This document shows, one piece after another, positions 11,291 through 21,718 of a stretch of 64,000 nucleotides of DNA. The stretch's first letter is position 1. Every line of letters starts with the position of its first letter. The position numbers and the translations under genes were made by a program. Source of the stretch: Nageia nagi (Eukaryota > Pinophyta); the NCBI GenBank assembly GCA_050084985.1, contig JBITNC010000001.1:202430001-202494000 (forward strand). The letters are read 5' to 3'. The notes beneath the pieces are model-generated. The model was given only the letters and a program-made list of their open reading frames with translations. It was not told the origin of the DNA and did no database searches.

Positions 11291-13316
11291 TATCTCCTCT
11301 AAGCTAGGGATATCATGAACATCAACATCTTGTTCATCAACTTGTTGTACCTAAAATACTTCATTAAATTTTACCTCTTTTCCAAAATATTCATATCAAA
11401 TTTGAACATAATTTAGCTTTCTTTTAATCATTTGATTTGGGAAATTATGAATGTGCTCCCATGTATTCTAATATGTCATCATTAGTGGTAAAATAATCAA
11501 ACTCAAGAGGTATAGTATCATTAATCCATAAATCTTCATCAATGTCATCATAAATATAAATCATAGTTTGTTACAAAATACATTTTATGGGATATAAAGT
11601 TTTCTTAGTATCCTAATTACTGCCAAGTATTTTCTTATCTTTTTGAGCTCCTAAGTTATTGGTAAAACAAGGCATACCCTATTCTAATTTTCCTAATCCT
11701 TCCTCCTTATATTTATAATTTTGATTCATGTATTTATGTACAAAAGGAGATGAAAAGAGATTACCCATATTCCATTTTACTATTTCATTTATCAAATGGA
11801 TGGGATTTAGAGATAGGGAGGCTGCAAAGCAAGAACCACTTAAGTTTTTATAATATTCATGGCATTGATGTTCTATGATACCTTTAACATGAAATGGATA
11901 CTTTACATTTTTGATAATTTTTCAATAACCCAAATCTTAAATGGAAGTTAATAGTTTAAAGTTCTCAATTTTGTATATCCCCATTCATGTATCTACAATC
12001 TATATCTCTATTTTTTCTTTTATTAAAGATGATTTAAATTCATTTAGAACTATTTAAAATTTAGAATAAGTTAAATCTAACTTTAATATCTAAATATGTC
12101 AAATTACACAATGCATATAGATCTAGATCCCCTATCATTGTATCTATTTTCCCCTCATATTTATAATTTAGAATATAATGTACTATACAAGGTACTACAT
12201 CCATGTCATGTAACCAAGGTCTACCTTAAAGTAGATTATATAAAAGTTTACCACTCATGATATGAAAATTTATTTGAACAATTTTAAGGCCTAGTGTTAT
12301 TGATAGTGTGACCAAGCCAAGTGGTTTTTTAGATGAGCTATCATAGGCTCTTATAAGAAAAGTTGGCCCTTCTAAGGAAGGAATGTTGACATCATCATCA
12401 TATATTTGTTGTAGGAATATTTGGGAACAAACATTGAAAACTAAACTAGGATCTACCATTACTCTTTTTATTTCTCATTCATGTATCATAGGTGTGACAT
12501 AAAGTGCTAGACATTCATAAATGAGTTCTTTGTTAAGGATTTTAAAATTCAAAAAGTAAAATGCATCATAATCTTTTATGAATTAAATTTTTTTAGAAAA
12601 TAATGTGGTTTAAATATTTGGAGGTACTTTTTCCTTTTTGAAAAACTCATACAATACCTCCTTATGTATTTCATATGTGCTAATAAGATCATATAAGCTA
12701 ATTTTAGTAGTAGTTTTTAATTGCTCTATCATACTATAAGATTTTGGATTAGGTAAGAGAATTACTTGTTTGGTAGTGATTGGATTATAATATAGAATTT
12801 GGATGGTATCTTTTGAGTGTGGCACAAATCTCCTCATCCATTGATATAGTATTAACTACTTGACATGGATCTAAAGCATTCTCTTTCATTTCATACTTCC
12901 CTTGATCTATAAGATTTAATATAGTAGCCTCAAGAGATTTACATATATTTGTAGTGTGTCCTCTTCTCTAATGATAGAAATAATAAGCATCTAAATTACC
13001 CATGAATACACTATTATCTTCTTCCTTTCTATCCAATGGCATTAATAAGCCCTTTTTTTACTAGATCTCATAAAAGAAGCTTGGGCTAAATAGGAAAAGT
13101 AATGTATAGTTCGTTGTTGTAGTATATCTAGTGAAATTATGCTTTTTGGTCATGTTCTTTTCTTCTTTCTTGTTATATGAATTTTTATTATCCTTTTTAT
13201 ATATAATATTTGCATACTTGAGTGATCCAAGTTTAATCAATACTTTTTCTTTTTCTAAAACTCTTTTTTCATGATTTCAAAACCCATATTAGTATAATTA
13301 AGAGTATGTTGTTTAC
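11291..13316 (-). pseudogene. gag C-terminus and protease of outer element, decayed
   Basis: Minus-strand frame 12226-12459 gives SSKKPLGLVTLSITLG and KIVQINFHIMSGKLLYNLL, followed just downstream (about 12205) by a decayed RPWLHDMD: the C-terminal half of a gypsy retropepsin. Upstream at 12610-12837 the frame reads PNPKSYSMIEQLKTTTKISL and YDLISTYEIHKEVLYEFFKK, matching the same segment of the plus-strand element near 46730-46840. A knuckle-like H-RRGHTT---CKSLEATILNL segment lies near 12930. Retropepsin would cleave Gag-Pol. Downstream to about 11290 is a linker that precedes RT in relatives. The gag frame is broken at 13317-20283 by the LINE. Confidence 0.75.
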
Positions 13317-13490
13317 TAACTAAAAGAATGGGACTTTGGTAATAGGGTTTATTTTAGGTAAGGTAAAACCCTATCTTTTAATTTTTTTTGGTTCAAAGAG
13401 TGATCTCATTTAGAATTGCTATTGAAGGTTTTCAAACTTGTGATCTTCTTATTTACTTTTCTAAGGGGAATAAAGAATGAGCTAAGTTCC

Positions 13491-14270
13491 ATGGGTTAGA
13501 AATGCATCCACCCAAATGGGGGGATGGTCCCCAATCATCTTCCTTCTCATAAATACTCTAGAAGTCTACCACCTCTACTATGTCTATTCAACTAGGTATC
13601 CTATTAGAAATTCAAAAAGTGGATTTTGAAAAAGAGATGTCATGAATCATTATTCCTGATGAAGATTATGAAAGTATCTATGACTCAAGGAATAAGTCTC
13701 TCATAGGTAAATTTATGGGGAATAGACCAATACTATAAAACATCATGAAATGGTTCAAGAATGCTTGGAAAATAAAAGAAGTGAACATGGATACTGTTCC
13801 CTATGATTTCCTTATGTTTAACTTCAATCTTAAGGAAGATCTAGAATGTGTAATGGAGAATGGACCCTAGTGGTTTGGAGAGAGTGGGATACACCTTAAA
13901 AAATAGTATGAAGGGTTTAACCCAAAAAAAGAAACTTTTCAACAATACCCATGTGGATCTCGCTCCCTAAGATTTTGCTAGATTTTTGGTTCGAAGAAGC
14001 CATAGTGGGGATAACCTCTACTATGGGCAAGCTCAACTATCTAGATATGAATACTACAATGGGGTACACCTATCAAATGGCCAACTTTTGTGTGAATGTA
14101 TATATCATTAAACTAATGAAAATTAGGACTTTTTTTAAGAATAGGAATGGAGAACATTTTCAAGAGATTGCTTTCAATATTCCTCCAATGATCTATAAGC
14201 TTTGTAACAAATATGGACATATAGAAATAGATTTCCCAACCAAATATAAATAGATTAATAACCAAGGGAA
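13491..14270 (+). pseudogene. LINE ORF1: DUF4283-like domain plus zinc knuckle
   Basis: Readable segments in order are LIGKFMGNRPIL (about 13690), AWKIKEVNMDTVPYDFLMFN (about 13770), FNLKEDLECVMENGP then WFGESGIHLK (about 13820), WISLPKILLDFWFEEAIVGI (about 13954) and GKLNYLDMNTT, YQMANFCVNVYI (about 14020-14110), the usual plant LINE ORF1 layout. It ends with a knuckle CNKYGHIEIDFPTKYK whose final Cys is now Phe/Pro context. The ORF1 protein binds element RNA. Frame changes occur near 13940. Confidence 0.82.
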
Positions 14271-15050
14271 TGTATACTATAGAGAAAATAATAAAAACAC
14301 AATAGTATAGAAACCAATGAGAAGTAAAATCAAAAATAATAATAGAAAAATCAACCTAAACACCTAGGGGATTATGGAAGGACAAAAATAAAAATAGGTG
14401 ATAAGTGATTTGAGGAGCACAAGAGAAGGAACATCTAAATAGGAAGGAAAAAAGGTTAACAAAAAGGGTAATGAAAGTAATGATAATAGAAATGGAGGGA
14501 GAAAGATATCAAATGAAATTGCTATAAATGATGGTACTAAGTTTGGAATACTAATGAACATAATAGAGGAAGAAACTTATCTTTTAATAGAGATAGAAAA
14601 GAACCCAATTAACCCTACTGATAGTTATAATCCAATGTTATAGCAAGAATGAATACCAAACTATGTTGAAGGAAGATAATACTAGGTTGGAGAAGGAGTA
14701 ACAAGAGGATATATATGAGAAAAATGAAGGTGAGAAAGATCTAGAGAAATTTAATGAGGAGGAAGAAGATGAGGAAGAAGAGATAGATCTAGAAGACTTA
14801 GAAAAATAGAACTTATTAAATTATTTGATAGTTCTTGAGACACCTATGTAGGAGGATTGTATTGATGATAAAAAGATAAAAAAAAATGTAGTCATCAAGC
14901 TCTAAAGAAAAACATAAACAATGAAGCAAATAAAGATGATGAGAGTAATAGTAAATTTGGGAAAATAAGGGAAGAAGAGTAACCAATCAGCCAAGAAAGG
15001 GGCTAAATAGGTGAAAACCAATCAAGAGTAGAGTGGGGAAAGAAAGAAAA
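14271..15050 (+). pseudogene. LINE ORF1 C-terminal acidic/lysine-rich linker
   Basis: Purine-rich sequence in which Glu, Lys and Asn codons dominate (for example EEEDEEEEIDLEDLEK near 14756-14810). No domain was recognised. Such hydrophilic linkers are usual between the knuckle of ORF1 and the endonuclease of ORF2. Confidence 0.55.
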
Positions 15051-15056
15051 AATGAA

Positions 15057-15760
15057 GAAAATCATATGTTGGAATATCCAAGGTTGCATTCTTCCTAGAA
15101 AATAAAAGGTTGTGAGGAACTTAATTAAATAAGTAAAAGCCAATATAATGATGTTACAAGTAATGAAAGTTAAATAAAAATAGGTTAAAATTATTACTAA
15201 GAAAATATGGAAGGAGGCACAATGTGAAGGAATAGGAGCTATTGAAAAATTAGGTGGAATTGGGATTATGTGGGACCCTGCATAGGTTGAGGCTAAGAGA
15301 ATAGATTGTAACTCAAATAGATGCCTAACTATGAATATCACATGTAGGACTACAAGATACAACTTCATTTTATCAAATATGTATGCACTAAACATATTAG
15401 CAAATAGATTAAAATTCAAGAGTTTTCTTATTAACCACCATGCTTTGTTTAAATAGTATCCTTGGTTGATTGGGGAAGGTTTTAATTCCCCTTTAAATAT
15501 TGAAGATAAAATGGGAGGTAGAGTCAATCTATCTATAGTATGCAAGATCTCAAAAATTTTCTAACATCAATTAACTAATAGACATCAATCTAAATGGCAA
15601 TCAATACACATGGTCAAATTGGAGAATAGGGAGACATTTTATATTAAGAAGAATTGATCATATGATGGCTTCCCAAGACTAGTTGGACTAGTATTAGAAT
15701 TACACCCTATCCTCACTACTAAGGATTCTACCCATAGGCCAATACTTCTAACAATGGAGA
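15057..15760 (+). pseudogene. LINE ORF2 endonuclease domain
   Basis: The segment starts with KIICWNIQGC, the hallmark start of an AP-type LINE endonuclease (Asn in WNIQG). It continues with GGIGIMWDPA (about 15250), YNFILSNMYALN (about 15358) and NQYTWSNWRIGRHFILRRID then HMM (about 15600-15665), which correspond to the catalytic Tyr-Ala, TWSN and LDR-D regions. It would nick the target DNA. Stops at Trp and Gln codons inactivate it. The long minus-strand ORF over the same stretch is its shadow. Confidence 0.83.
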
Positions 15761-16990
15761 ACATGAAAAAAATAAAAGCCCCTTTCAAATTTGAAAATAT
15801 GTGGATGTCACATAAAGACTTAAAGGAGAGACTCTTTGGATGGTGGAAAATTAAAATTCTAGGAACTACTATGTATAGACTTACAAAGAAGTTAGATGAA
15901 GTGAGGAAAAATCTAAAAAATTAGAACAAGAAGGAGTTCAAGAATATTCACCATAGAAAAACCAAGATGAAAGAAAGAATGGAAAAGATTGAATAGGAAA
16001 TTCTTATAATGAGTTGTACAATAGAGTTGGATAAATAGGAAAGATAGCTATTGGTGGAATTCTATAATACCCTCACTTAAGAGGAATATATGTGGAGATA
16101 AAAATCTAGAATCACATGGCTCAAATAAGGAGATTGAAACACTAAATTCTTCAAAGTTACCATAATGAGAAGAAGGAATTTCAATAGGATCATTCAAACC
16201 AAATGGGTAGATGGTAGTGTGGCAACTGAGGAGAAGAGATCATAAATAAAGTTATCCAATTCTATGAGAAGCTTTTGTCAATAGACTAGAAGTATAGTGC
16301 ATAAGATATAAATAAAATCATTTATAATATACCTAGTATCTTAACATATAAGCAAAACAAAGCATTATAGAAGAAAATAATAGAAGAGGAAGTGAAGAAA
16401 GCTCTTTTCTTAATGGAACTAGGTAAAGCTCTAGGACTTGATGGGTTTCTTGTAGGATTCTTTCAAAGGAACTAGGAGATTATGGGAAAGGATATCTGGT
16501 ATGCCATTAAATAATTCTTCACAAAAGGTAAACTTCTAAAATAGTGGAATAATACCTTTCTTACTTTGATACCTAAAACCCTTGAGGCCAATGATTTTAA
16601 GGACTATAGACCCATAAGTCTTTGTAATGTGGAGTATAAGATCATAACTAAAGTCCTAAATAATAGACTAAAAACTATTATCCCTAAAATAATATCTCAA
16701 TAATAAGATGGGTTTATTACAGAAAGATAGATAATAGATGGCATTATTCAGCTACATGAAGTCCTATATTCAAACTACAATAAAAAACCACCTACTATGA
16801 TTGTAAAAATTGACATGGAAAAGGCATATAATAGGGTCAATTGGAAATTTCTTGATACAATGTTACAAAAATTTAGATTTAGGGATAGATGGAGGAATTA
16901 GATGATTGAATGTATTACAACAATAATGTTATTCTAATAATCCAAAACCCCCTATGGCTCTAAAATATGGAATGGCCTTATTTTAGCTAT
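15761..16990 (+). pseudogene. LINE ORF2 reverse transcriptase, 3' part deleted
   Basis: Conserved blocks are ALFLMELGKALGLDGFL (about 16410; usual form GKAPGPDGF), [20 protein letters not shown] then ISLCNV (about 16555-16630), [20 protein letters not shown] (about 16638) and MIVKIDMEKAYNRVNWKFLD (about 16800, the D-x-x-KAYD block). The text then jumps near 16980: the blocks with the catalytic (F/Y)ADD and the thumb are missing, and the next recognisable sequence is the VYMWENTWFKEKSL region near 17042. This is an internal deletion of several hundred bases compared with intact plant L1 elements. Confidence 0.82.
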
Positions 16991-17900
16991 ATTTTAGATT
17001 ATGAATCATATCAGGTTGGATGTAGGAGATGTAAGTAATGTTTATATGTGGGAAAATACCTGGTTCAAGGAAAAATCCCTCAACTAAGTACCACAACTCC
17101 AAGAAGGAGGTAAATGGGACCAAAATATTCAAGGATAAACCATTGATAATTATTATTATGTTTCTCTAAATAAATGATTTTTTCTTAAGCTCAAAGATGA
17201 AAAATGTAGATGGAAGCTATAGGCCCTTGAATAATACCAAAATTATCCTAACTAATAACAAAGTTAAATTAAAATAGGGTAAAAAAAAGGAAGGCCATTA
17301 TATGGTAAAGGAAGCTATCATGAATGAAGATCAATTACAAGACCATGGAAACCAAATTTGGAAGAAGATTTAGATACCTAAAATTATACCCAAGATAGCA
17401 TTCTTCCTTTGGTTAGTAGTTAGAAATAAACTGATGATTGTTAATAATATGAAGAAAAGAGGGATCATAATGGTAAATAGGTGTGTCTTATTCCACCATG
17501 AGGAAGAAGATGTTAATAATGTTTTCATACATTATGACTATACTTAGTATATTTGGAGTAGAATGTGGATGGAAGAGAATATAGCTAACCCTAAATCTTA
17601 GACCATAATTAACTTCATCCAAGTCATGAGCTCCAAATCCAAGGATAAGGAAGATGAAAGCATATGGGTTACTCTTATTGTCCATGTTTGGTGGCAAATT
17701 TGGAAGCAAAAGAATACAAGGATCTTTGAAGACAAAAATAATGAAGTGGGTGAGGTTTACAAAGTTAGTCTTCATAAGGCTTACAAAAATATACTACATG
17801 GTGGAGAACCAACAACATGGGTTGCTTTCTTCAAAAAGCTCTTTAAAATTTATTAATTCTAACTTAGGAATTAATTCTAACATGGGAAAGTACAAGTGAG
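16991..17900 (+). pseudogene. LINE ORF2 zinc-binding RT domain and C-terminal tail
   Basis: Segments: WKIWI-like IWKKIWIPKIIPKIAFFLWL (about 17353-17415), NRCVLFHHEEEDVNNVFIHY (about 17477), and IWKQKNTRIFEDKNNEVGEV (about 17698). This is the zf-RVT domain with its C-x-x-C replaced in part, followed by the usual W-x-IWK-x-RN-x-x-IFE tail of plant LINEs. ORF2 proper appears to end by about 17880. Confidence 0.78.
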
Positions 17901-17997
17901 AGGATACCCAAAAGGAGGAAGATTTGCTCATTATGAAGTCTCATAATTCAAGGTATAATTATAAGGTTGGAAAATGTTATTTCAAGATAATAGGTAT

Positions 17998-18118
17998 AAG
18001 CTGGAGACATGTGGGAAGGAAATTTATTTCTTTCACATGAATTAAACATCATTATGATGAGAAAAAATGGAGACATGTGGGAAGGAAGATTAATTCCTCC
18101 ACATGAATTATGTGTTGC
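17998..18118 (+). repeat. About 65-bp tandem duplication
   Basis: GGAGACATGTGGGAAGGAAA at about 18003 recurs as GGAGACATGTGGGAAGGAAG at about 18068, each followed by a run ending CACATGAATTA. It lies between the ORF2 tail and the extra ORF of the LINE. Confidence 0.75.
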
Positions 18119-18189
18119 TACAATAGGAAAAGCTTCCAAATCCTTCTATTCTTTCCATAGTAGATAAGCATCATTGCTAGAAAAACTAA

Positions 18190-19883
18190 ATGGCAAGGAA
18201 GCTATAGAAGAATTGTAATGAGAGGAGCACTAGTTTTTGTGGAACCTAGTGATCCATTGAAGGTAAAAAAGGATCCTAACATATGGCATCTCATTTGTAG
18301 GGGATACCTAAACACATTTATAAAATAATATGATGGGCCAAATAAGAGAATGGTGGACATGATAGTTCATAGCTAGAATAATAGTTCATAGCTGGAATAA
18401 TGGAAAATGCAAAATCCATAGCAAGGAGATTGACTTTATAGCTAATACTATAGCTCATGCCACTAGCCTCTCAAATTGGGGGAAGGACATTAGATAAAAT
18501 TCTAAGGTGAATAAAGGGGAGGATATAAAAAAATTTGAAATAAGAAAAGTCCATTTGAAGCCATATTAGATAAGATACTATCAGAGCAACTTATCCTATC
18601 CTTGGAATAAACTATGCAAGATAATTATGAAGTATGTTACCCTTGATGGAAGGCATACATAGGTTTATGGTAATCATATAATTCTCCTCAACCACTTCTG
18701 CTATAATCAAGAATAAGTTAATTTGGTGGATTTCATGAAATTCTCCATGTCTATTTCAATGGGGGAATGCAAAGCAAACCCTAATTTGGTGACCATCCAT
18801 AAAATAGTAATATTGTTGGTCTATAAACATGCCTTTTCCATGCAAGTTTAGCAACAACCCTTTCACCACCAAATGGGAGCAACATAAGAAGAAGGGGAGG
18901 ATACTAATATTATACAAGAAGATGAAGATGAGGATGAGCATTTGTTATGGTTTTATTAGCTAAGAAGGAAGAGGGTCGAGAAAAACCCCTTACAAAAGCT
19001 CACTCAAGAAGACATACCACACACTTAGGAGTCATCTTATATGGGAACAATTCACACCAAAAAATTAGAGGTTAATACCACTAAACCTTGCACTCAACAA
19101 ACTAAATCCTTGAAACCAACCCAAAAGAGAACTCATGCAACTTTTTATACAAACCCACTCAAAGGTAAGATTGAATCATCTTTGAATAACCCTATTAATA
19201 TAGAAGATAATCCCACCATATTGTAAGGTCACATCATTGAAAAAGTTTACAAAAAAACCTATTCTAGGAAGAAAAATTCATAGAGACCCAAGGCTAAGGA
19301 GTCACCATCTCCTCCCTAAGAGGTACTTGATTCTACCATCCCTTTGGACCCAAAGCCTCAATGTTAACCTTCTCCTCCTACTTACCCCCAAACATGCCAA
19401 CCTTCTCTATCTACTCACCCTCATCCTCTACATAATGCTCAAGATTACCTTATTTCTCCATTCTCTTAATCCCATAGGCCTTATAGGAAGTTCAAGATAC
19501 CAGCTATTTGAATGCCTCATAACATCCATATTCATAACCATATGTTAGCTAAGGCTAAGTAATACAAAAGAGATCCTAGCACCATGTTTTAATCCCTTCT
19601 AGTTTATCAACATATGCAATGTATAAAAGAGCAAAATAAGGCTATCATGTTTACTAAAAAAATGTGTAAGCTCATTTACTATAGGTTTTATAAACATGGC
19701 TATAAGAATTTGCATAGGATAGTTGAAGTGGATCTTGATGTAGAGGATAGAATACTTATGGCTTACTAGGAATTCATATTTATGTCTATTCATGGAGTTA
19801 CAACATAGTATAATAATGGAATTTACTTCATCCCAAATCCTCTCAAGGTCTACACATCAGTTAATAATGCAAATCCTAAATGA
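18190..19883 (+). pseudogene. Extra (passenger) ORF in the LINE, uncharacterised
   Basis: From about 18500 to the TGA at 19881 one frame reads through without an indel (nearly 1.4 kb), interrupted only by TAG/TAA/TGA. The N-terminal half has a conserved-looking core: NLSYPWNKLCKIIMKYVTLD (18588 onward), GRHT then VYGNHIILLNHF (to about 18701), and VNLVDFMKFSMSISMGECKA. It is followed by an acidic patch (about 18905-18945), a Lys/Thr/Pro-rich section (about 19050-19450) and a basic/aromatic C-terminus (MCKLIYYRFYKHGYKNLHRI, about 19664). Between about 18360 and 18400 a roughly 20-bp duplication breaks the upstream frame, where GYLNTFIK and IHSKEIDFIANTIAHATSL are legible. I do not recognise a catalytic function. 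Position after RT and before the LINE 3' end suggests a captured or lineage-specific extra ORF. Confidence 0.6.
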
Positions 19884-20268
19884 TAATGGCAAACACAAAC
19901 CATATTTTATTTAAGTGGTTTTTTGATGATGAGCTATCCACTATTGAGGATACATATGTATAATCATGTTATATATGGATGCTAATTTGCAAAGGTCAAT
20001 TGCAATGCTTTGTTTTGATATATAGTTACATGATTTTTGTCATAAGTTCTTTTATTATGCAAAGGATAACTACTTTTTAAACTCTAAAGCTTTAATTTAT
20101 TGGTATTTAAGATTCCTTTTCTTTGACATAGGAAAGTTACTCTACTAGATTTTGCTATTCTAAGCTCACTTTGTAAAAGGTTCTTGGACACCTTTTAAAA
20201 TTTTATCTTTTTTTTTATTAATATCAAATTTACCTACTAGTTTTAATCAAAAAATAAAAATAAAAAAA
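19884..20268 (+). other. LINE 3' UTR with A-rich tail
   Basis: Ends with ACCTACTAGTTTTAATCAAA and A-rich sequence directly abutting the target duplication. The final 100 bases, with a T-rich run and ATTAATATCAAATTTACCTA, resemble typical plant LINE 3' ends. Confidence 0.75.
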
Positions 20269-20283
20269 TAACTAAAAGAATGG

Positions 20284-21015
20284 AATCAACAAAAATACCA
20301 TAAATTTTAGTTTCATCTAATTTACTTTGAATGGATTACCATACCTTTTTGAATTCTTGTAATATATTTCTCAAAGGTCTCATTACTTCCTTGGCATAAG
20401 GCATATAATTTTATAATAGTATCCTACTCTTTGTTATTATGCTTATATTGATTCATGAATATCATTACCAGTGACTTAAATGATTCTATGGATCCCTTAG
20501 GTAAATTATAAAATCATTAGCTGATATCACCTTTCAAAATCCTTTGAAATAATTTTATCATCAATTTATCCTTAGATCCCAATTTCAATAACCACTCCTC
20601 TTGAAAGTTGATAAGATGTTATTTTTGAGTCTTTTTATCCACTAAACATCTCAAAATTAGGGACCTTGAGGTTAGATGGTAGGAGAAAATTATGGATATC
20701 TTTCAAAAAGGGTATGGTGAAGACACCATCATAGTTTGTTTGCTTGCTTAAGATCTTTGATCATTCTCAAGTTTTGATATTCTTATAGCTAGGGTAACAT
20801 CAAAATTGACTGAGTATTACTAATAGAGACTTATAGTTGGTGTTAATTTTATAAATAAATTGTAAAAATATTTATACAAATATTTAAAGTTCATTTGTAT
20901 CCATTATTATGACATCAACACTTTAAAAATAGGTAGAGCACAACATTAGCATGATTAGATCTAATATAGAAAAATATGAAATCTTAGATAGGAAGGTAAA
21001 TATCATTTGAAACAA
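20284..21015 (-). pseudogene. gag: gag N-terminal part of outer element
   Basis: Minus-strand reading gives LKLGSKDKLMIKLFQRILKG, then FYNLPKGSIESFKSLVMIFM, NQYKHNNKE and LYALCQGSNETFEKYI (about 20640 down to 20340). This is the capsid core of Tat-like gag. The same segment in plus orientation is at about 45830-46040 (FYNFLNGSIDSFKSLVKVFM). It ends at the LINE insertion and continues at 13316. Confidence 0.8.
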
Positions 21016-21031
21016 TAGGTACACCAAAAAT
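21016..21031 (-). promoter_or_regulatory. Primer-binding site of outer element
   Basis: The minus strand reads ATTTTTGGTGTACCTATTG directly after the LTR end, the TTGGTG-type PBS shared by the Tat-like elements here. Confidence 0.65.
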
Positions 21032-21656
21032 TGTAGACAAAAAATAATGTGTGATGTAATAAACAAAGCATATTTCTCTACAAATGTAATACTAAAGTGC
21101 ATACTATAAATATACTAGTAATTAATAATAATAACTATGTACCTTCATCAAATCTGAATACATAAGTTATAAATAATACCATCATATGATTTTCATAAGT
21201 TTGGGCTTAGACACTATGATGTCAACACCTTAGTGATATTGCATTATCAATGCCTTGAAACAAGCAATATCAAATATAGAAATTAAAATGCATAAAATAT
21301 GATAGAAGGTAGATAACAAATCCTCATATAGGTGGTGTTACAAATTACTATTATTATTTAGATATATGATATGCATGTATTCCCCTATATAATTGATTAT
21401 ATATTTATGATAAATCATTTGCATTTAATAATATTTTATTGCAACATCTTAATCTCATCCTCTTCTTTGTATCATCACATATTACATAGTTCATGATGTC
21501 TTTATAGACATTTGACACCATTTAAATTATTTTATGGTCCTTTTACATTGATTACATTTCCTTGGGTGCATTTTAATTTCTTTTGATAATAAATATCTAT
21601 TTATTATATAAAAATGAATTATTTAATAAATAATGAGTCATTTTTAGGCATCTATC
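21032..21656 (-). repeat. 5' LTR of outer element
   Basis: It starts TGTAGACAAAAAATAATGTG and ends TTTTTAGGCATCTATC. It pairs with 1091-1709 and is followed by the CTAAT duplication. Confidence 0.88.
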
Positions 21657-21718
21657 CTAATATTGATGCCAAATAATTGAATCTATGATGCCATTGCTAA
21701 TGTTATTTATGATGCTCT

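Larger units (their letters stand above)
13332..20268 (+). mobile_element. Plant L1-type LINE inserted in the gag gene of the outer element
   Basis: It is flanked by the perfect 15-bp duplication TAACTAAAAGAATGG (13317-13331 and 20269-20283). The interrupted gag continues on both sides and the right side matches gag at 42.3 kb. In order it has a 5' UTR, ORF1 with a DUF4283-like domain and zinc knuckle, apurinic endonuclease, RT (internally deleted), zinc-binding RT domain, a C-terminal tail, an extra ORF, and a 3' UTR ending in an A-rich tail (about 20246-20268). It moves by target-primed reverse transcription; the duplication and A tail are exactly that signature. All ORFs carry many stops. 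Confidence 0.92.
1091..21656 (-). mobile_element. Outer Ty3/gypsy-type LTR element with two nested insertions
   Basis: The two LTRs (1091-1709 and 21032-21656) align over their lengths and have the same orientation. The element is bounded by the perfect 5-bp duplication CTAAT (1086-1090 and 21657-21661). On the minus strand the order is 5' LTR, PBS, gag, protease, 3' UTR repeats, PPT, 3' LTR. It carries an inserted LTR element (2224-10504) and a LINE (13332-20268). Subtracting these leaves about 5.3 kb with gag and protease but no reverse transcriptase, RNase H or integrase, so it is a deletion or non-autonomous derivative of a Tat-like gypsy element. Gag and protease resemble the plus-strand element at 41-47 kb. 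Confidence 0.88.

Noticed and set aside
15003-15545. 180-codon open frame on the minus strand
   Set aside because: It lies antisense to the LINE endonuclease, whose conserved blocks are clear on the plus strand. Low Gly/charged content and no motif: a shadow ORF.
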